From Halalkalicoccus sp. CGA53 (GTDB lineage: Archaea > Halobacteriota > Halobacteria > Halobacteriales > Halalkalicoccaceae): a DNA stretch of 64,000 nucleotides. Made by a program: the position numbers and the translations under genes. Location of the stretch: positions 1,302,001-1,366,000 of the forward strand of contig NZ_CP144125.1 of NCBI RefSeq assembly GCF_036429475.1, given 5' to 3'. Shown here one piece after another: positions 25,382-33,651 of the stretch (positions are counted from its first letter, which is position 1; each line of letters opens with the position of its first letter). The notes below the pieces were generated by a model. It was not told where the DNA came from. It saw only the letters and a list, made by a program, of their open reading frames with translations, and searched no databases.

Positions 25382-26749
25382 ATGAGCGCCGAATCGCACG
25401 ACATCGTCGTCGTCGGGGGAGGAACGGCGGGGGCCTTCGCGGCGGCGACCGCCGCCGACGAGGGTGTCGATGTGGTGTTGATCGAACGGAAATCGGAGGA
25501 GACGGCGGGTCACATCGCCTGTGGCGACGCGATCAAGGGGAAGAGCACGTTCCCCGACGTGATCGACCGTGAGTACCTCAGAGAGGAGTCGTTCACGAAC
25601 CAGGGTATTCGCCGGGCGATCTTCGAGAACCCACAGACCGGCGAGTCGATCGACATCCCGTTCCCCGACGGCGGGGCGATCGTCGACCGGAAACGCTACG
25701 GCGAGGTGCTCCTGGAGGAGGCGGATCGAAAGGGCGCTGAGATCCACTACGATACGGTGGTCCAGGACGTGGTCCAGAACGGCCGGGTGCAGGGCGTCAC
25801 CGCGAAGCGAAACGGCGAACGGCGCACATACGAGGCCGAGGTCGTCATCGACGCGGCCGGAGCGCTCTCGGTGCTGCAGGACAAGGCCGACTTCTCGGGC
25901 ACCTCGTTCGACACGAACGTGAGCTACCAGCAGTTCTGTTCCGCGTATCGAGAGGTCGTCGAGGTCGAGGAGCCGGTTCCGTGGGACGACGCCATCGTCT
26001 TCAAGCCGACCGAGGAACTGGGCTACCTCTGGTACTTCCCGCGGACCAGTACCGAGATCAACGCCGGTCTCGGCTTCCAGATGAACAAGGAGCCCATGGA
26101 GCTGGTGGACGTGCTCAAACGCGACCTCCGTGACCGTCCGGAGTTCGAAAACGCGCGCGTGACCGACAAACTCGGGGCGGCGCTCCCCACGAGGAGACCG
26201 TACGACTCGGCCGTCGCGCCGGGGCTGATGGCCGTCGGAGACGCAGCGGGTCACGTCAACCCGACGACCGGTGGGGGCATCCCCGGTGCCGCGAAGGCGG
26301 GGCACTGGGCCGCGCTCGAAGCGATCGACGCCATCGGGGAGGACGACGTGAGCGAGTCCGCGCTCTGGAACTACAACCACCGCGTGATGACCGACTTCGG
26401 CAAGCGCTTCGCCGCGATGGACCTCTACAACATCTTCGGCGGCGCCCACGATCTGGACGACCTCGTCGGCGTGATCACCGCACTGCCCGGTCAGCAGCTC
26501 GTCGACGCGCTCGGCAAGGAGGGGACGGCCTCGATGAGCCTCGGGCTGAAGGTGACGACGCTGTTCGATACGTTCGGTCACTGGGGACTGCTCTACGAGC
26601 TCTACCGGGTCAGCCAGCGAGCGGCGGAGCTGAAAGATGTCTACGACGAGTACCCGAGACACCCCGACGGCTTCGCCGCCTGGCAGGCGAAACGCGACGC
26701 GGTGATGGACGAGGTCTACGCGATCACCGGTGCCGAGCCGAAGTACTGA
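25382..26749 (+). CDS. Geranylgeranyl reductase family flavoprotein (second copy)
   Basis: A 455-residue paralogue of the protein at 16501-17868 with the same length and motifs: VVVVGGGTAGAFAAATAADE, ERKSEETAGHIACGDAIKG, ELGYLWYFPRTSTEINAGLG and LMAVGDAAGHVNPTTGGG. It differs in the region near residues 60-90 (SFTNQGIRRAIFENPQ) and in the C-terminal helices, which may set a different isoprenoid substrate such as another lipid, a quinone or a carotenoid precursor (inference). A TATA-like GTATAAC lies just upstream (25367-25373). It follows korAB and a small membrane protein; reduced ferredoxin from KorAB could feed it. Confidence 0.88.
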   Translation: MSAESHDIVVVGGGTAGAFAAATAADEGVDVVLIERKSEETAGHIACGDAIKGKSTFPDVIDREYLREESFTNQGIRRAIFENPQTGESIDIPFPDGGAIVDRKRYGEVLLEEADRKGAEIHYDTVVQDVVQNGRVQGVTAKRNGERRTYEAEVVIDAAGALSVLQDKADFSGTSFDTNVSYQQFCSAYREVVEVEEPVPWDDAIVFKPTEELGYLWYFPRTSTEINAGLGFQMNKEPMELVDVLKRDLRDRPEFENARVTDKLGAALPTRRPYDSAVAPGLMAVGDAAGHVNPTTGGGIPGAAKAGHWAALEAIDAIGEDDVSESALWNYNHRVMTDFGKRFAAMDLYNIFGGAHDLDDLVGVITALPGQQLVDALGKEGTASMSLGLKVTTLFDTFGHWGLLYELYRVSQRAAELKDVYDEYPRHPDGFAAWQAKRDAVMDEVYAITGAEPKY

Positions 26750-26909
26750 GCCCGGACCGCCCGGCGGTCGTTCTCTCCTCGCTACTGCTGACATGTCGGG
26801 TTTGTCCATACCCTGCGAGCGCGGCCGGTTCCCTGCGACCGCACTCGTGCCGGCAGCACGGCCACCGTTCTCCCGCAATCGTTATACCGGTCGACTATAA
26901 CGATCGTTC

Positions 26910-27077
26910 ATGGACTACAAGGACGCCGTCGTGATCTCGCTCGCGCTCCTGGGCGGAACGTTCGGCGCATCGATCGGGGGAGGGGTCGGACTGCTCGTGG
27001 GAACGATCGTCGGAGCGGTGTGGGCGTATCACACCGACCTGCGAGAGCGTGCCCTCCGTGACGGTCGGACCGACTGA
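26910..27077 (+). CDS. Very small membrane protein with Gly-rich helix
   Basis: A 55-residue protein: MDYKDAVVISLALLGGTFGA, then IGGGVGLLVGTIVGAVWAYH and a charged tail. The GxxxG-rich helix suggests a glycine-zipper membrane segment. A TTATACC box (26882-26888) is 28 bp before ATG 26910, as expected for a leaderless haloarchaeal gene, which is the main support for translation. No function known. The next gene, a VOC protein, starts 37 bp later. Confidence 0.7.
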   Translation: MDYKDAVVISLALLGGTFGASIGGGVGLLVGTIVGAVWAYHTDLRERALRDGRTD

Positions 27078-27114
27078 CCCGCCGAGCTTTGTGTTCTCCA
27101 CACCTACGCCCACC

Positions 27115-27519
27115 ATGGAGATCGAGGTCTCGGACATCGACCACGTCGCGATCCGTGTCTCGGATATCGACCGAGCGCTCGGGTTCTATCACGACCTGCT
27201 CGGGCTGCCGATCAGGGATCGAGAGCGCTTCGAGCGGGAGGAGGTGCCGTTCGTCGCGGTCGTCGCGGGCGGGAGACACCTCCACCTCGTGCCGACCGAC
27301 GAGGAGATAGACGTCGGCGGCGAGCACGTCTGCCTCCTCGTACGCTCGAACGAGACGGATACGAAGAGGGCGATCGAGGAGTTACTCGAAGAGCTTCGCG
27401 AGGCCGCCGTCGAGGTCGAGGAGGGCGAGCCGATCGAGCGGCTGGGTGCCTACGGCCGGGACTGGGCGGCGTACGTCCGCGATCCCGACGGGCGGCGGGT
27501 CGAGCTGAAACTACACTAA
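27115..27519 (+). CDS. VOC family (glyoxalase/bleomycin-resistance fold) protein
   Basis: A 134-residue single glyoxalase-fold domain. Signature: DIDHVAIRVSDIDRALGFYH (first metal His), FVAVVAGGRHLHLVP, and C-terminal AAYVRDPDGRRVELKLH with the metal Glu. Members bind a divalent metal and act as lyases, dioxygenases or binding proteins; the substrate cannot be read from sequence. The stop codon overlaps the stop of the convergent endonuclease III gene by 3 bp. Confidence 0.85.
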   Translation: MEIEVSDIDHVAIRVSDIDRALGFYHDLLGLPIRDRERFEREEVPFVAVVAGGRHLHLVPTDEEIDVGGEHVCLLVRSNETDTKRAIEELLEELREAAVEVEEGEPIERLGAYGRDWAAYVRDPDGRRVELKLH

Positions 27520-28364
27520 TCGGCATCGGCAGGGTCGACGACCGTCTCGTCGATCTCGTCGATCCCGACCCGGTCACAGAGGTCGTAGAGCGGACAGGCC
27601 TCGGGGCCGTCGAGACAGGCGGGCTTTCGCGCCGAGCAGAACTCGCGGCCGAACTGGATGCTCGCCGTGTGGCCGAACCCGCACTTCTGGGGGGGAACCT
27701 CCCGTTCGAGCACCTCCCGGACCTCCTCGTGGTCCGCGTCGGGAGGAGCGATACCCATCCGTCGGTAGATCCGGTGGACGTGGGTGTCGACCGGGAAGAC
27801 CCCACCCCTGCCACCGGAGAAGAGCAAGACGCAGTCTGCGGTCTTCGGCCCGACGCCATTTATCTCGAGCAGGCGCTCTCTGACCTCGTTCGGCTCCCCG
27901 TCCTTCACGAACGTATCGAACTCGCTCGCGCCGCCGAACTCCTCTCGGATCTCGACCGCGGCGTCGATGATCACCGCCGACTTCTGGTTGTACAGCCCCG
28001 CGGAGCTGATCGTTTCCGCGAGGTCGGATCGTTCTGCCTCGGCGAGCGCCTCGACGAGGTCGCCGGCTCGCGGGCGTTCCCCGCTCGGCCGTTCCGAGGT
28101 GCGTTGGACCCCGCTCCCCCCGTACCGTTCCATCAGCGCGTCGTGGGCGGGCTGGCTCGCCTTGTCCGAGGTGTTCTGCGAGAGGATCGTCCGGACGAGA
28201 CAGGTGAAGGCGTCCTGGCCGCCGTAGGTCTTCTGCCAGTACCGCTCACCTAGGAGGTCGATCACCCGCTCCGCGCGGGTTTCGGCCTCGCTCGGCTCGA
28301 ACTCGGCCGCCATACCGCCGCCCTCGACTCCCCCGCTGATGTTCACCTCCGGCTCGTCTGCCAT
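27516..28364 (-). CDS. nth: Endonuclease III-type DNA glycosylase/AP lyase
   Basis: A 282-residue HhH-GPD base-excision glycosylase. The helix-hairpin-helix plus catalytic Lys is LLEINGVGPKTADCVLLF (Lys174) and the catalytic Asp is Asp193 in FPVDTHVHRI. The [4Fe-4S] cysteines are C243, C250, C257 and C263. The spacing C-x6-C-x6-C-x5-C has a longer middle loop than the usual x2. The N-terminal extension and a Ser/Arg-rich insert (about residues 85-102) are extra to the bacterial enzyme. It removes oxidised pyrimidines and nicks abasic sites. A GGATAAGTGG element near 28390 is the likely TATA. Confidence 0.9.
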   Translation of the reverse strand: MADEPEVNISGGVEGGGMAAEFEPSEAETRAERVIDLLGERYWQKTYGGQDAFTCLVRTILSQNTSDKASQPAHDALMERYGGSGVQRTSERPSGERPRAGDLVEALAEAERSDLAETISSAGLYNQKSAVIIDAAVEIREEFGGASEFDTFVKDGEPNEVRERLLEINGVGPKTADCVLLFSGGRGGVFPVDTHVHRIYRRMGIAPPDADHEEVREVLEREVPPQKCGFGHTASIQFGREFCSARKPACLDGPEACPLYDLCDRVGIDEIDETVVDPADAD

Positions 28365-28450
28365 CGTCTCGGCCTACGGAGCGTATCCACTTATCCCCCA
28401 CCGACGCCGGCCAGACCGATCGCCCACCTTATCGAGAGTGACTATCATTT

Positions 28451-28474
28451 GATATACCGATATATCGTATACGA
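28451..28474. repeat. Overlapping AT-rich palindromes (CGATATATCG and TCGTATACGA)
   Basis: Two perfect 10 bp palindromes share bases: CGATATATCG at 28458-28467 and TCGTATACGA at 28465-28474. They lie about 95 bp upstream of the nth start in a gap of 285 bp (28365-28649) that otherwise holds no gene. The decamer TCGTATACGA occurs again at 35473-35482. A regulator site is possible. Confidence 0.35.
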
Positions 28475-28649
28475 ACCGCGAGAGGCGGCCGTCGGGACGT
28501 GCACTCCGCTCGACGCCGGTGGACGGTCTCGCTGGGACGTCTCTCCGGCAGAAGGGGAGAACGGTGGTTTCGGATGAGGTCAGGGGTTCCTCCTCGGCGA
28601 TGGCTACGAGCTACCGCTGTCGACGGTCCGTGACCGACGCTACCCTCAC

Positions 28650-29066
28650 CTACCGGTCGACCGAGAGGGTCAGAGAGAGCTCTACACCCTCGACCAGTGC
28701 GTCGACGAGCTCCCGTTCGAACCCGTTCGCGGCGTACTCCGCCCCGACCAGCACGGTCCGGTCGTCGACGTACTCGCTCGTCCGACCGACCGCGCTCCGG
28801 TCGCTCTCGAACGTGAGGTCGGGGTGGCCACGGCCACGGACGACCTGCTCGTGGCCGTCGACTGCGACGGTCGCGCTGATCGCCGCAGTCCCGTCCCGGC
28901 AGGCGTCGACGAACGCCGGATCGAAGTCGGCCGGTGCGCGGTCGGCCTCCACCGCGAGGATACAGTCGCCCGCGGGCGTGAGCCAGTCGTCGGTCGTCAC
29001 CTCGAACGTGCTCGCGTGTTCGGCGCGCACGTTCTCGTGGCCGTGTGCGCGGATCACCTCGTCCAT
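28650..29066 (-). CDS. DUF371 domain protein
   Basis: A 138-residue archaeal protein: MDEVIRAHGHENVRAEHAST, TFEVTTDDWLTPAGDCILAV and GRGHPDLTFESDRSAVGRTS are the family hallmarks. It is a small beta-rich cytoplasmic domain conserved in archaea; the function is not established. Start ATG 29066 matches the family's N-terminus. It lies 25 bp downstream of the lipoate-ligase gene in the same direction, so they may be co-transcribed. Confidence 0.85.
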   Translation of the reverse strand: MDEVIRAHGHENVRAEHASTFEVTTDDWLTPAGDCILAVEADRAPADFDPAFVDACRDGTAAISATVAVDGHEQVVRGRGHPDLTFESDRSAVGRTSEYVDDRTVLVGAEYAANGFERELVDALVEGVELSLTLSVDR

Positions 29067-29091
29067 ACTGGGACGTGTGAGAGCGGGCACT

Positions 29092-29910
29092 TCAGCCGGT
29101 CGGATCGATCCGTTCGCGGGTCCACCGGTCGTCGTCGTACTTCGCCTCGGCGATCTCCTCCGCACGGTCGAGTTCGGCCCCGGTCCAGGAGCCCTCCTCC
29201 GCGTCGGTCCACTCGGCCAAGGCGGTCTCGAGCGCCCGCACTGCCTCCTCCCTCGGAATTCCGCTCTCCTCGAAGATCCCCGTCACCCGGTCCTCGAACG
29301 CCCGCTCGCTCACCCCGTGATCCGCGAAGACCGCGAGGTGCGCCTCCGCTCGAACCTCGTAGGTGAGCGAGCCGTGCTGGATCACCGTCTCGCGCTGGCG
29401 GTACTGCGCGTTGCCGCTCACCTTCCTCCCCTCCACACCTGCCACCACGTCGTGTGCGGGGTGGAGCTCGCGCAGGTAACAGGCCGGGTGGTGGATCTCG
29501 GGCTGTGGCACCTCGGCGAACCGGGCGTCGACGCCCATCCGGGAGAACCCCTCCAGAACCGGCTCACAGAGCAGGTGATAGGAGTCGATGAGCTTCCCGG
29601 GGAGCTCCGCAGCGGGCGCGACGATCGAGTAGGAGACGTCGCCCACCGAGTCGTGGTAGATCCCGCCGCCGCCGGTCGGCCTACGTGTGACGGTGATCCC
29701 CTCCCGGTCCGTACACTGCCAGTCGACCGTCTCCGGGTCCTGGTGGTAGCCGAGCGAGAGCGTGCTCGGCTCCCAGCGGTAGACTCTCAGTGTGCGCGGG
29801 CCCCCTGCCGCGGCGGTCTCGGCGGCCACCTCGTCGAGCGCCATGTTCGTCGGACCGTCCCACGACTCCTCGCGGATCAGCCGCCACTCCCGGTCGGCGA
29901 GGTCGGTCAT
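29092..29910 (-). CDS. Lipoate-protein ligase A family protein
   Basis: A 272-residue biotin/lipoate ligase-fold enzyme. The lipoyl-AMP loop is VTRRPTGGGGIYHDSVGDVS, the catalytic lysine lies in EGRKVSGNAQYRQ, and ESWDGPTNMALDEVAAE opens the domain. It attaches lipoate or octanoate to E2 and H proteins; haloarchaea use it for 2-oxoacid dehydrogenase and glycine-cleavage proteins. No separate C-terminal accessory domain of E. coli LplA size is present; the last 60 residues are helical. ATG 29910 is the first Met consistent with the fold. Confidence 0.88.
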   Translation of the reverse strand: MTDLADREWRLIREESWDGPTNMALDEVAAETAAAGGPRTLRVYRWEPSTLSLGYHQDPETVDWQCTDREGITVTRRPTGGGGIYHDSVGDVSYSIVAPAAELPGKLIDSYHLLCEPVLEGFSRMGVDARFAEVPQPEIHHPACYLRELHPAHDVVAGVEGRKVSGNAQYRQRETVIQHGSLTYEVRAEAHLAVFADHGVSERAFEDRVTGIFEESGIPREEAVRALETALAEWTDAEEGSWTGAELDRAEEIAEAKYDDDRWTRERIDPTG

Positions 29911-30309
29911 GCTCGCGGTACCGAGCGTGTGGACAAAGCGGTTGCGACGGGCGGCCTCCCGACGGTCGGTGTACGGTCCGCGAGACTTCCGTAAAATACC
30001 GATGGTCCATCGATCCACTACAAGATGGAGCAGGGATCGGGGGGATCAGTCACCCCCGACCGCCGCCCTAAGCGGGGAATCAGCTACGACCATAACGGAT
30101 GAATTACGATCTGAGGCGATTCTCGGCGTTGTGAGAGCCGTTCGGTGTACCGATACGGCTAGTTCTTCTTGGAGGCACCCAAATTCGATCAGAATGGCGC
30201 TAGATACCTCTAATCGCTCTATGGGTCGAAGTCCGGACCGAGATCACCGACCGAACCTGGTTTTCGATCAACACAATTGATTATTTGGAAGAAATACTAA
30301 CTACTAAGG
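29911..30309. other. Intergenic region without recognised gene
   Basis: About 400 bp between the lipoate ligase and the TAT four-repeat protein. G+C falls steadily to the right (AACACAATTGATTATTTGG around 30270). I find no convincing coding frame, RNA gene or repeat. A TATTT at 30279-30283 may serve the downstream gene. Confidence 0.4.
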
Positions 30310-32001
30310 ATGCTGACGGTATCCTTGTGGTCGCCTATGGCTAACGAATCTCGAAAATGGACAGACGAGAGGCTACCCGGAAGTCGGCGTTGGTTCCTCA
30401 CGGGAATCGCTGCAACAGGAATCGGTATGACCGGTATTACTGGTGCGGCAGCAGAAGAGGATAAAGACCCAATCGGGCCGACCGACACTATCGAGTGTGG
30501 CCAGACGATTTCTGGGAAACTCACAGAAGATGACGCACATGGCTTTCACGAGGCGGGAGGTGTGGACTTCCCTGAAGTCATGCCCGTCCCGCACGACGCC
30601 TTTGAGTTCGCCGCAAATGCGGGTCGGCACCTTACCTTTTCTGTGGATTGCTCCAGATCCCACATGCATCCGTTGCTGATTCTCCTCGATCCGAATCAGG
30701 AGATCATAACCTTACCGACGTATTCCTCGTTCTTAGCTCACCCTAACCGATTCCGATATCACGTGCCTGAGACGGGTCAATATACGATCCTTGTGACGAG
30801 TAGGTATGCTGACCAGTACTTCGAGTATGAACTTTCTCTTAGTTGCCAGACGACACGGGAGCTGATTGGCGATACCGAACACATCTGTTGCGGTGATGTC
30901 GTGCAGGGCGAACTGACCCCCGACGATACTGCCGGCTACAATCTTCACGAACCGACGGCTGTTCACGATGCGTACGAGGTAGACCTTCAGGGAGGAGAAA
31001 TCATCAGGGCAACACTAATCGGGGATCCGGACCATCAGTGGGAACAGAACGGTTTCTTCAACCACGCCGATGTCGATCTTTTGGACGAAAACGGGGAACG
31101 GGTGTTCACCCACGGTATCAGGGATGGGAGGCTGATCAGTCAAAAATCGAATAATTTGGGGGAATCGTATCTCTGGGGAAGGGTTCCAGCCGACGGTCGA
31201 TACACCCTGCTTGTGACGTCCATCTGGGAGGCATACTTCAGCTACGAACTGGGGATCGCCTGTGGTCCCGATATCCCCATCCACTCCCGAGCGATTGCGT
31301 GCGGTGAGACCCGTTGTGGCGACGTTCGGGTCGACCCGGACCGGTTCCCACTGGATCCACCGCCGACCGACAAATACGAGTTCGAGGGTCGCCGGGGACA
31401 GGAGATGACGGTGCGCATCGAATTCCTGGACGGAGTACGGAGTTTGGAGCTCCGGGATCCGAGGGGGAGCATGGTCGGATTCATCAACAGCCCAGAGTCC
31501 CCGATCGAGATGGTGATCCCGAGCGCCTTAGAGGGGATCTACACGTTCGGCGTGTCGGTCCCAACATCGATCTCCCCGGAATCGAACCCCTATAAACTGA
31601 CCCTCGAGTGCGAACCGGACGATCTCCCCGAACCGGACGAGTATTACCCCATTGCGTGTGGACAGTCCGTCGTGGGCGAGCTGACGACCGACGATCTGAC
31701 CGGGTTCCGCGGACCGGAGCATTACCACGACAACTACGCGTTCGATGGGCGACGCGGCCAGACCGTCTCGCTGCGGATGGGGAGTGAAATCGGGAATGGG
31801 ATGCTGTACCTCCTCGATCCCGATGGTGCAGCGATCGCTCAGACGGACGGGACGGGACGCGTTCGGGATGGTTCAATCGACGACGTAACGCTCGAACAGA
31901 CCGGATCGTATCGGATCGTCGCGACCAGCCGGACCAGCCTGGCCACCGATGCGACGTTCGAGTACACCCTGACGCTGTTCTGCACCGGAAGCCAGGACTG
32001 A
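30310..32001 (+). CDS. Secreted (TAT) protein of four Cys-bracketed PPC-like repeats
   Basis: A 563-residue protein (ATG 30310; ATG 30337 is an alternative). The TAT signal is GSRRWFLTGIAATGIGMTGI. The rest is four homologous modules, about 61-180, 191-318, 328-434 and 447-558. Each opens with a (I/A)xCG motif followed by G-x-L/V-T/R-x-D-D (C63, C194, C331, C450), has a HD/D-x-Y/F-x-F/V-x-G-R-x-G core, and closes with Y-x-L-x-(L/I)-x-C (C179, C318, C434, C558). Cys at both ends of each module suggests one disulfide staple per domain. No catalytic domain is seen. Base composition is AT-richer, with codons such as cta, ata and aga uncommon in the neighbours, suggesting transfer. Confidence 0.75.
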   Translation: MLTVSLWSPMANESRKWTDERLPGSRRWFLTGIAATGIGMTGITGAAAEEDKDPIGPTDTIECGQTISGKLTEDDAHGFHEAGGVDFPEVMPVPHDAFEFAANAGRHLTFSVDCSRSHMHPLLILLDPNQEIITLPTYSSFLAHPNRFRYHVPETGQYTILVTSRYADQYFEYELSLSCQTTRELIGDTEHICCGDVVQGELTPDDTAGYNLHEPTAVHDAYEVDLQGGEIIRATLIGDPDHQWEQNGFFNHADVDLLDENGERVFTHGIRDGRLISQKSNNLGESYLWGRVPADGRYTLLVTSIWEAYFSYELGIACGPDIPIHSRAIACGETRCGDVRVDPDRFPLDPPPTDKYEFEGRRGQEMTVRIEFLDGVRSLELRDPRGSMVGFINSPESPIEMVIPSALEGIYTFGVSVPTSISPESNPYKLTLECEPDDLPEPDEYYPIACGQSVVGELTTDDLTGFRGPEHYHDNYAFDGRRGQTVSLRMGSEIGNGMLYLLDPDGAAIAQTDGTGRVRDGSIDDVTLEQTGSYRIVATSRTSLATDATFEYTLTLFCTGSQD

Positions 32002-32021
32002 CCCGACCGCCGGTAGATCGG

Positions 32022-32843
32022 TCAGTCCGCGCTCACCCGACAGCCCTCCTCCGCATAGGAGACCTGCTCGATCGAGTCGATCGCCCCCTCCCCGCAGACG
32101 GGACAGTCGGGGTTCTTCCGGATCTCGACCTCCTCGAACGTCATGTCCATCGCGTCGTAGGCGAGCATCCGCCCCGAGAGCGTCTCGCCGACGCCGACGA
32201 TCATCTTCACCGCCTCGGTCGCCTGGATGCAGCCGACGGTGCCAGGGAGCACGCCCAACACGCCCGTCGTCGCGCAGTCCGGAACCGTCCCCGCCGGGGG
32301 GGCTTCCGGGAACAGACAGCGGTAACAGGGGCCGTCGTCAGCGGGGAACGAGATGACCTGTCCCTCGAACTTGTAGATCGCGCCGTGAGAGAACGGCGTC
32401 CCGGAGAGCGTACAGACGTCGTTGACGAGGTATCTGGTGCGAAAGTTGTCCGAGCCGTCGACGACGAGGTCGTACCCGCCCACCAGTTCTTCCGCGTTCT
32501 CGGGTTCGAGCCGGAGGTCGTGGGTCTCGACCTCGGTATGGGGATTCAGTCGCTCGACGTAGCGTGCGGCGCTCTCGACTTTCGGCTCGCCGACGTCCGC
32601 GTCGCCGTGGACGATCTGGCGCTGGAGGTTCGAGCGCTCGACGACGTCGTCGTCGACGATGCCGAGGGTGCCGACGCCCGCCGCCGCGAGGTACTGGATG
32701 ATCGGGGAGCCCAGGCCGCCCGCGCCGACGACGAGTACGGACGAATCGAGCAGCGCGCGCTGGCCCTCCGGGCCGATCTCGTCCATGATGATGTGTCTGG
32801 AGTACCGGTCCAGCTGGGTCGCATCGAGCGAGAGGCCGCTCAT
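32022..32843 (-). CDS. ubaA: SAMP-activating enzyme E1 (UbaA / MoeB-ThiF family)
   Basis: A 273-residue E1-like adenylyltransferase. ATP site SVLVVGAGGLGSPIIQYLAA, Arg finger SNLQRQIVHG, zinc-binding pairs C173/C176 and C247/C250 (GPCYRC and DCPVCG), and the catalytic Cys190 in TVPDCATTGVLG. In haloarchaea it activates the ubiquitin-like SAMPs for protein conjugation and also for sulfur transfer in molybdopterin and tRNA thiolation. Length and motifs agree with that enzyme. It is convergent with the four-repeat gene and has its own promoter region upstream of ATG 32843. Confidence 0.92.
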   Translation of the reverse strand: MSGLSLDATQLDRYSRHIIMDEIGPEGQRALLDSSVLVVGAGGLGSPIIQYLAAAGVGTLGIVDDDVVERSNLQRQIVHGDADVGEPKVESAARYVERLNPHTEVETHDLRLEPENAEELVGGYDLVVDGSDNFRTRYLVNDVCTLSGTPFSHGAIYKFEGQVISFPADDGPCYRCLFPEAPPAGTVPDCATTGVLGVLPGTVGCIQATEAVKMIVGVGETLSGRMLAYDAMDMTFEEVEIRKNPDCPVCGEGAIDSIEQVSYAEEGCRVSAD

Positions 32844-32944
32844 ACGACTAGTTCCACTGTCGCGGTAATAAGCGCGTGGCCGACCCGAGGATCCGACGGT
32901 GGGTACCGCTGGCCGGCCGGCTCCGTACGAAAACGGTCGATCCG

Positions 32945-33523
32945 CTACTTCCGACTACTGCGGCTCGGGCGGGTCTTCTCCGTCCCCTTCCCGCGTTTTC
33001 TCAGCCCGCGGGACTTCCGCCCGGCGCTCGTCTTGCCGCGGAACGCCCGGCTCTTCTGTCCACTGTCACAGATCCAGTTCAGGTCGTCGTCGTTCTGGAT
33101 CGCGGGGTGTTCGGGATCCGCGAGGATCACCTCGAACCACTTCTGTGAGCCGTCCTCGCCGACCCAGTAGGAGTTCAGTACTCTGAGGTTCCGGAACTTC
33201 CGGCTCGCGCGCTCCTCCGCGATCGACTGGAGGTTCTTGCGGCGGGTGATCCGGGTGACACCCTGGCGCTTCGAACGCCGGCCGGCGCGGAAGCGGCTCT
33301 TTCGGGCCGTCCCCTTGCGGACGCTCACGCGCGCGACGACGATGCCCTGTTTCGCCTTGTAGCCGAGTTCGCGCGCGCGGTCGAGCCGCGTCGGGCGCTC
33401 TACCCGTTCGATCGCGCCCTGTTCGCGCCACTCCTGTTTCCGCTGCCACTGGAGCTCTCCGAGTGCGCCCTCGTCCGGGCGCTTCCATGCCTCCCTGATG
33501 TGTGAGTAGAAGCTTCGTGCCAT
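32945..33523 (-). CDS. rpl15e: 50S ribosomal protein L15e
   Basis: A 192-residue basic protein, [20 protein letters not shown] at the N-terminus, with the conserved [40 protein letters not shown] and a basic tail. It is a component of the large ribosomal subunit near the exit region. Its composition stands out from the acidic surrounding proteome. It has an unusual leader of about 100 nt (see 33524-33651), uncommon in this generally leaderless genome. Confidence 0.95.
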   Translation of the reverse strand: MARSFYSHIREAWKRPDEGALGELQWQRKQEWREQGAIERVERPTRLDRARELGYKAKQGIVVARVSVRKGTARKSRFRAGRRSKRQGVTRITRRKNLQSIAEERASRKFRNLRVLNSYWVGEDGSQKWFEVILADPEHPAIQNDDDLNWICDSGQKSRAFRGKTSAGRKSRGLRKRGKGTEKTRPSRSSRK

Positions 33524-33651
33524 CGTGTTTCACCACGGGCGTTTCGTGGTTCAGCCGCGGGTGCGGCCACATCCCGGCCCGTCGCGCGACGGGTGCCCGC
33601 TGGTGCCCGTCTCCAGCGAGTCGTCCGAACTACCCCGGAGACGCGTTTAAG
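33524..33651 (-). promoter_or_regulatory. Promoter and structured leader of rpl15e
   Basis: The likely TATA box CTTAAACG (33644-33651, minus) overlaps the stop codon of the TrmB gene, giving a leader of about 95 nt before the rpl15e ATG. Within it CCCGTC (33588-33593) can pair with GACGGG on either side: upstream at 33606-33611 or downstream at 33578-33583 (the latter a perfect CCCGTCGCGCGACGGG palindrome). The two stems exclude each other, so it could be an autoregulatory or processing element. Confidence 0.45.

Noticed and set aside
29792-30280. Plus-strand open frame of about 160 codons across the lipoate ligase 5' end and the following gap
   Set aside because: Its first half is antisense to the well-supported lipoate ligase gene. 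Ser/Arg-rich, no motif, and no promoter-like element before it.
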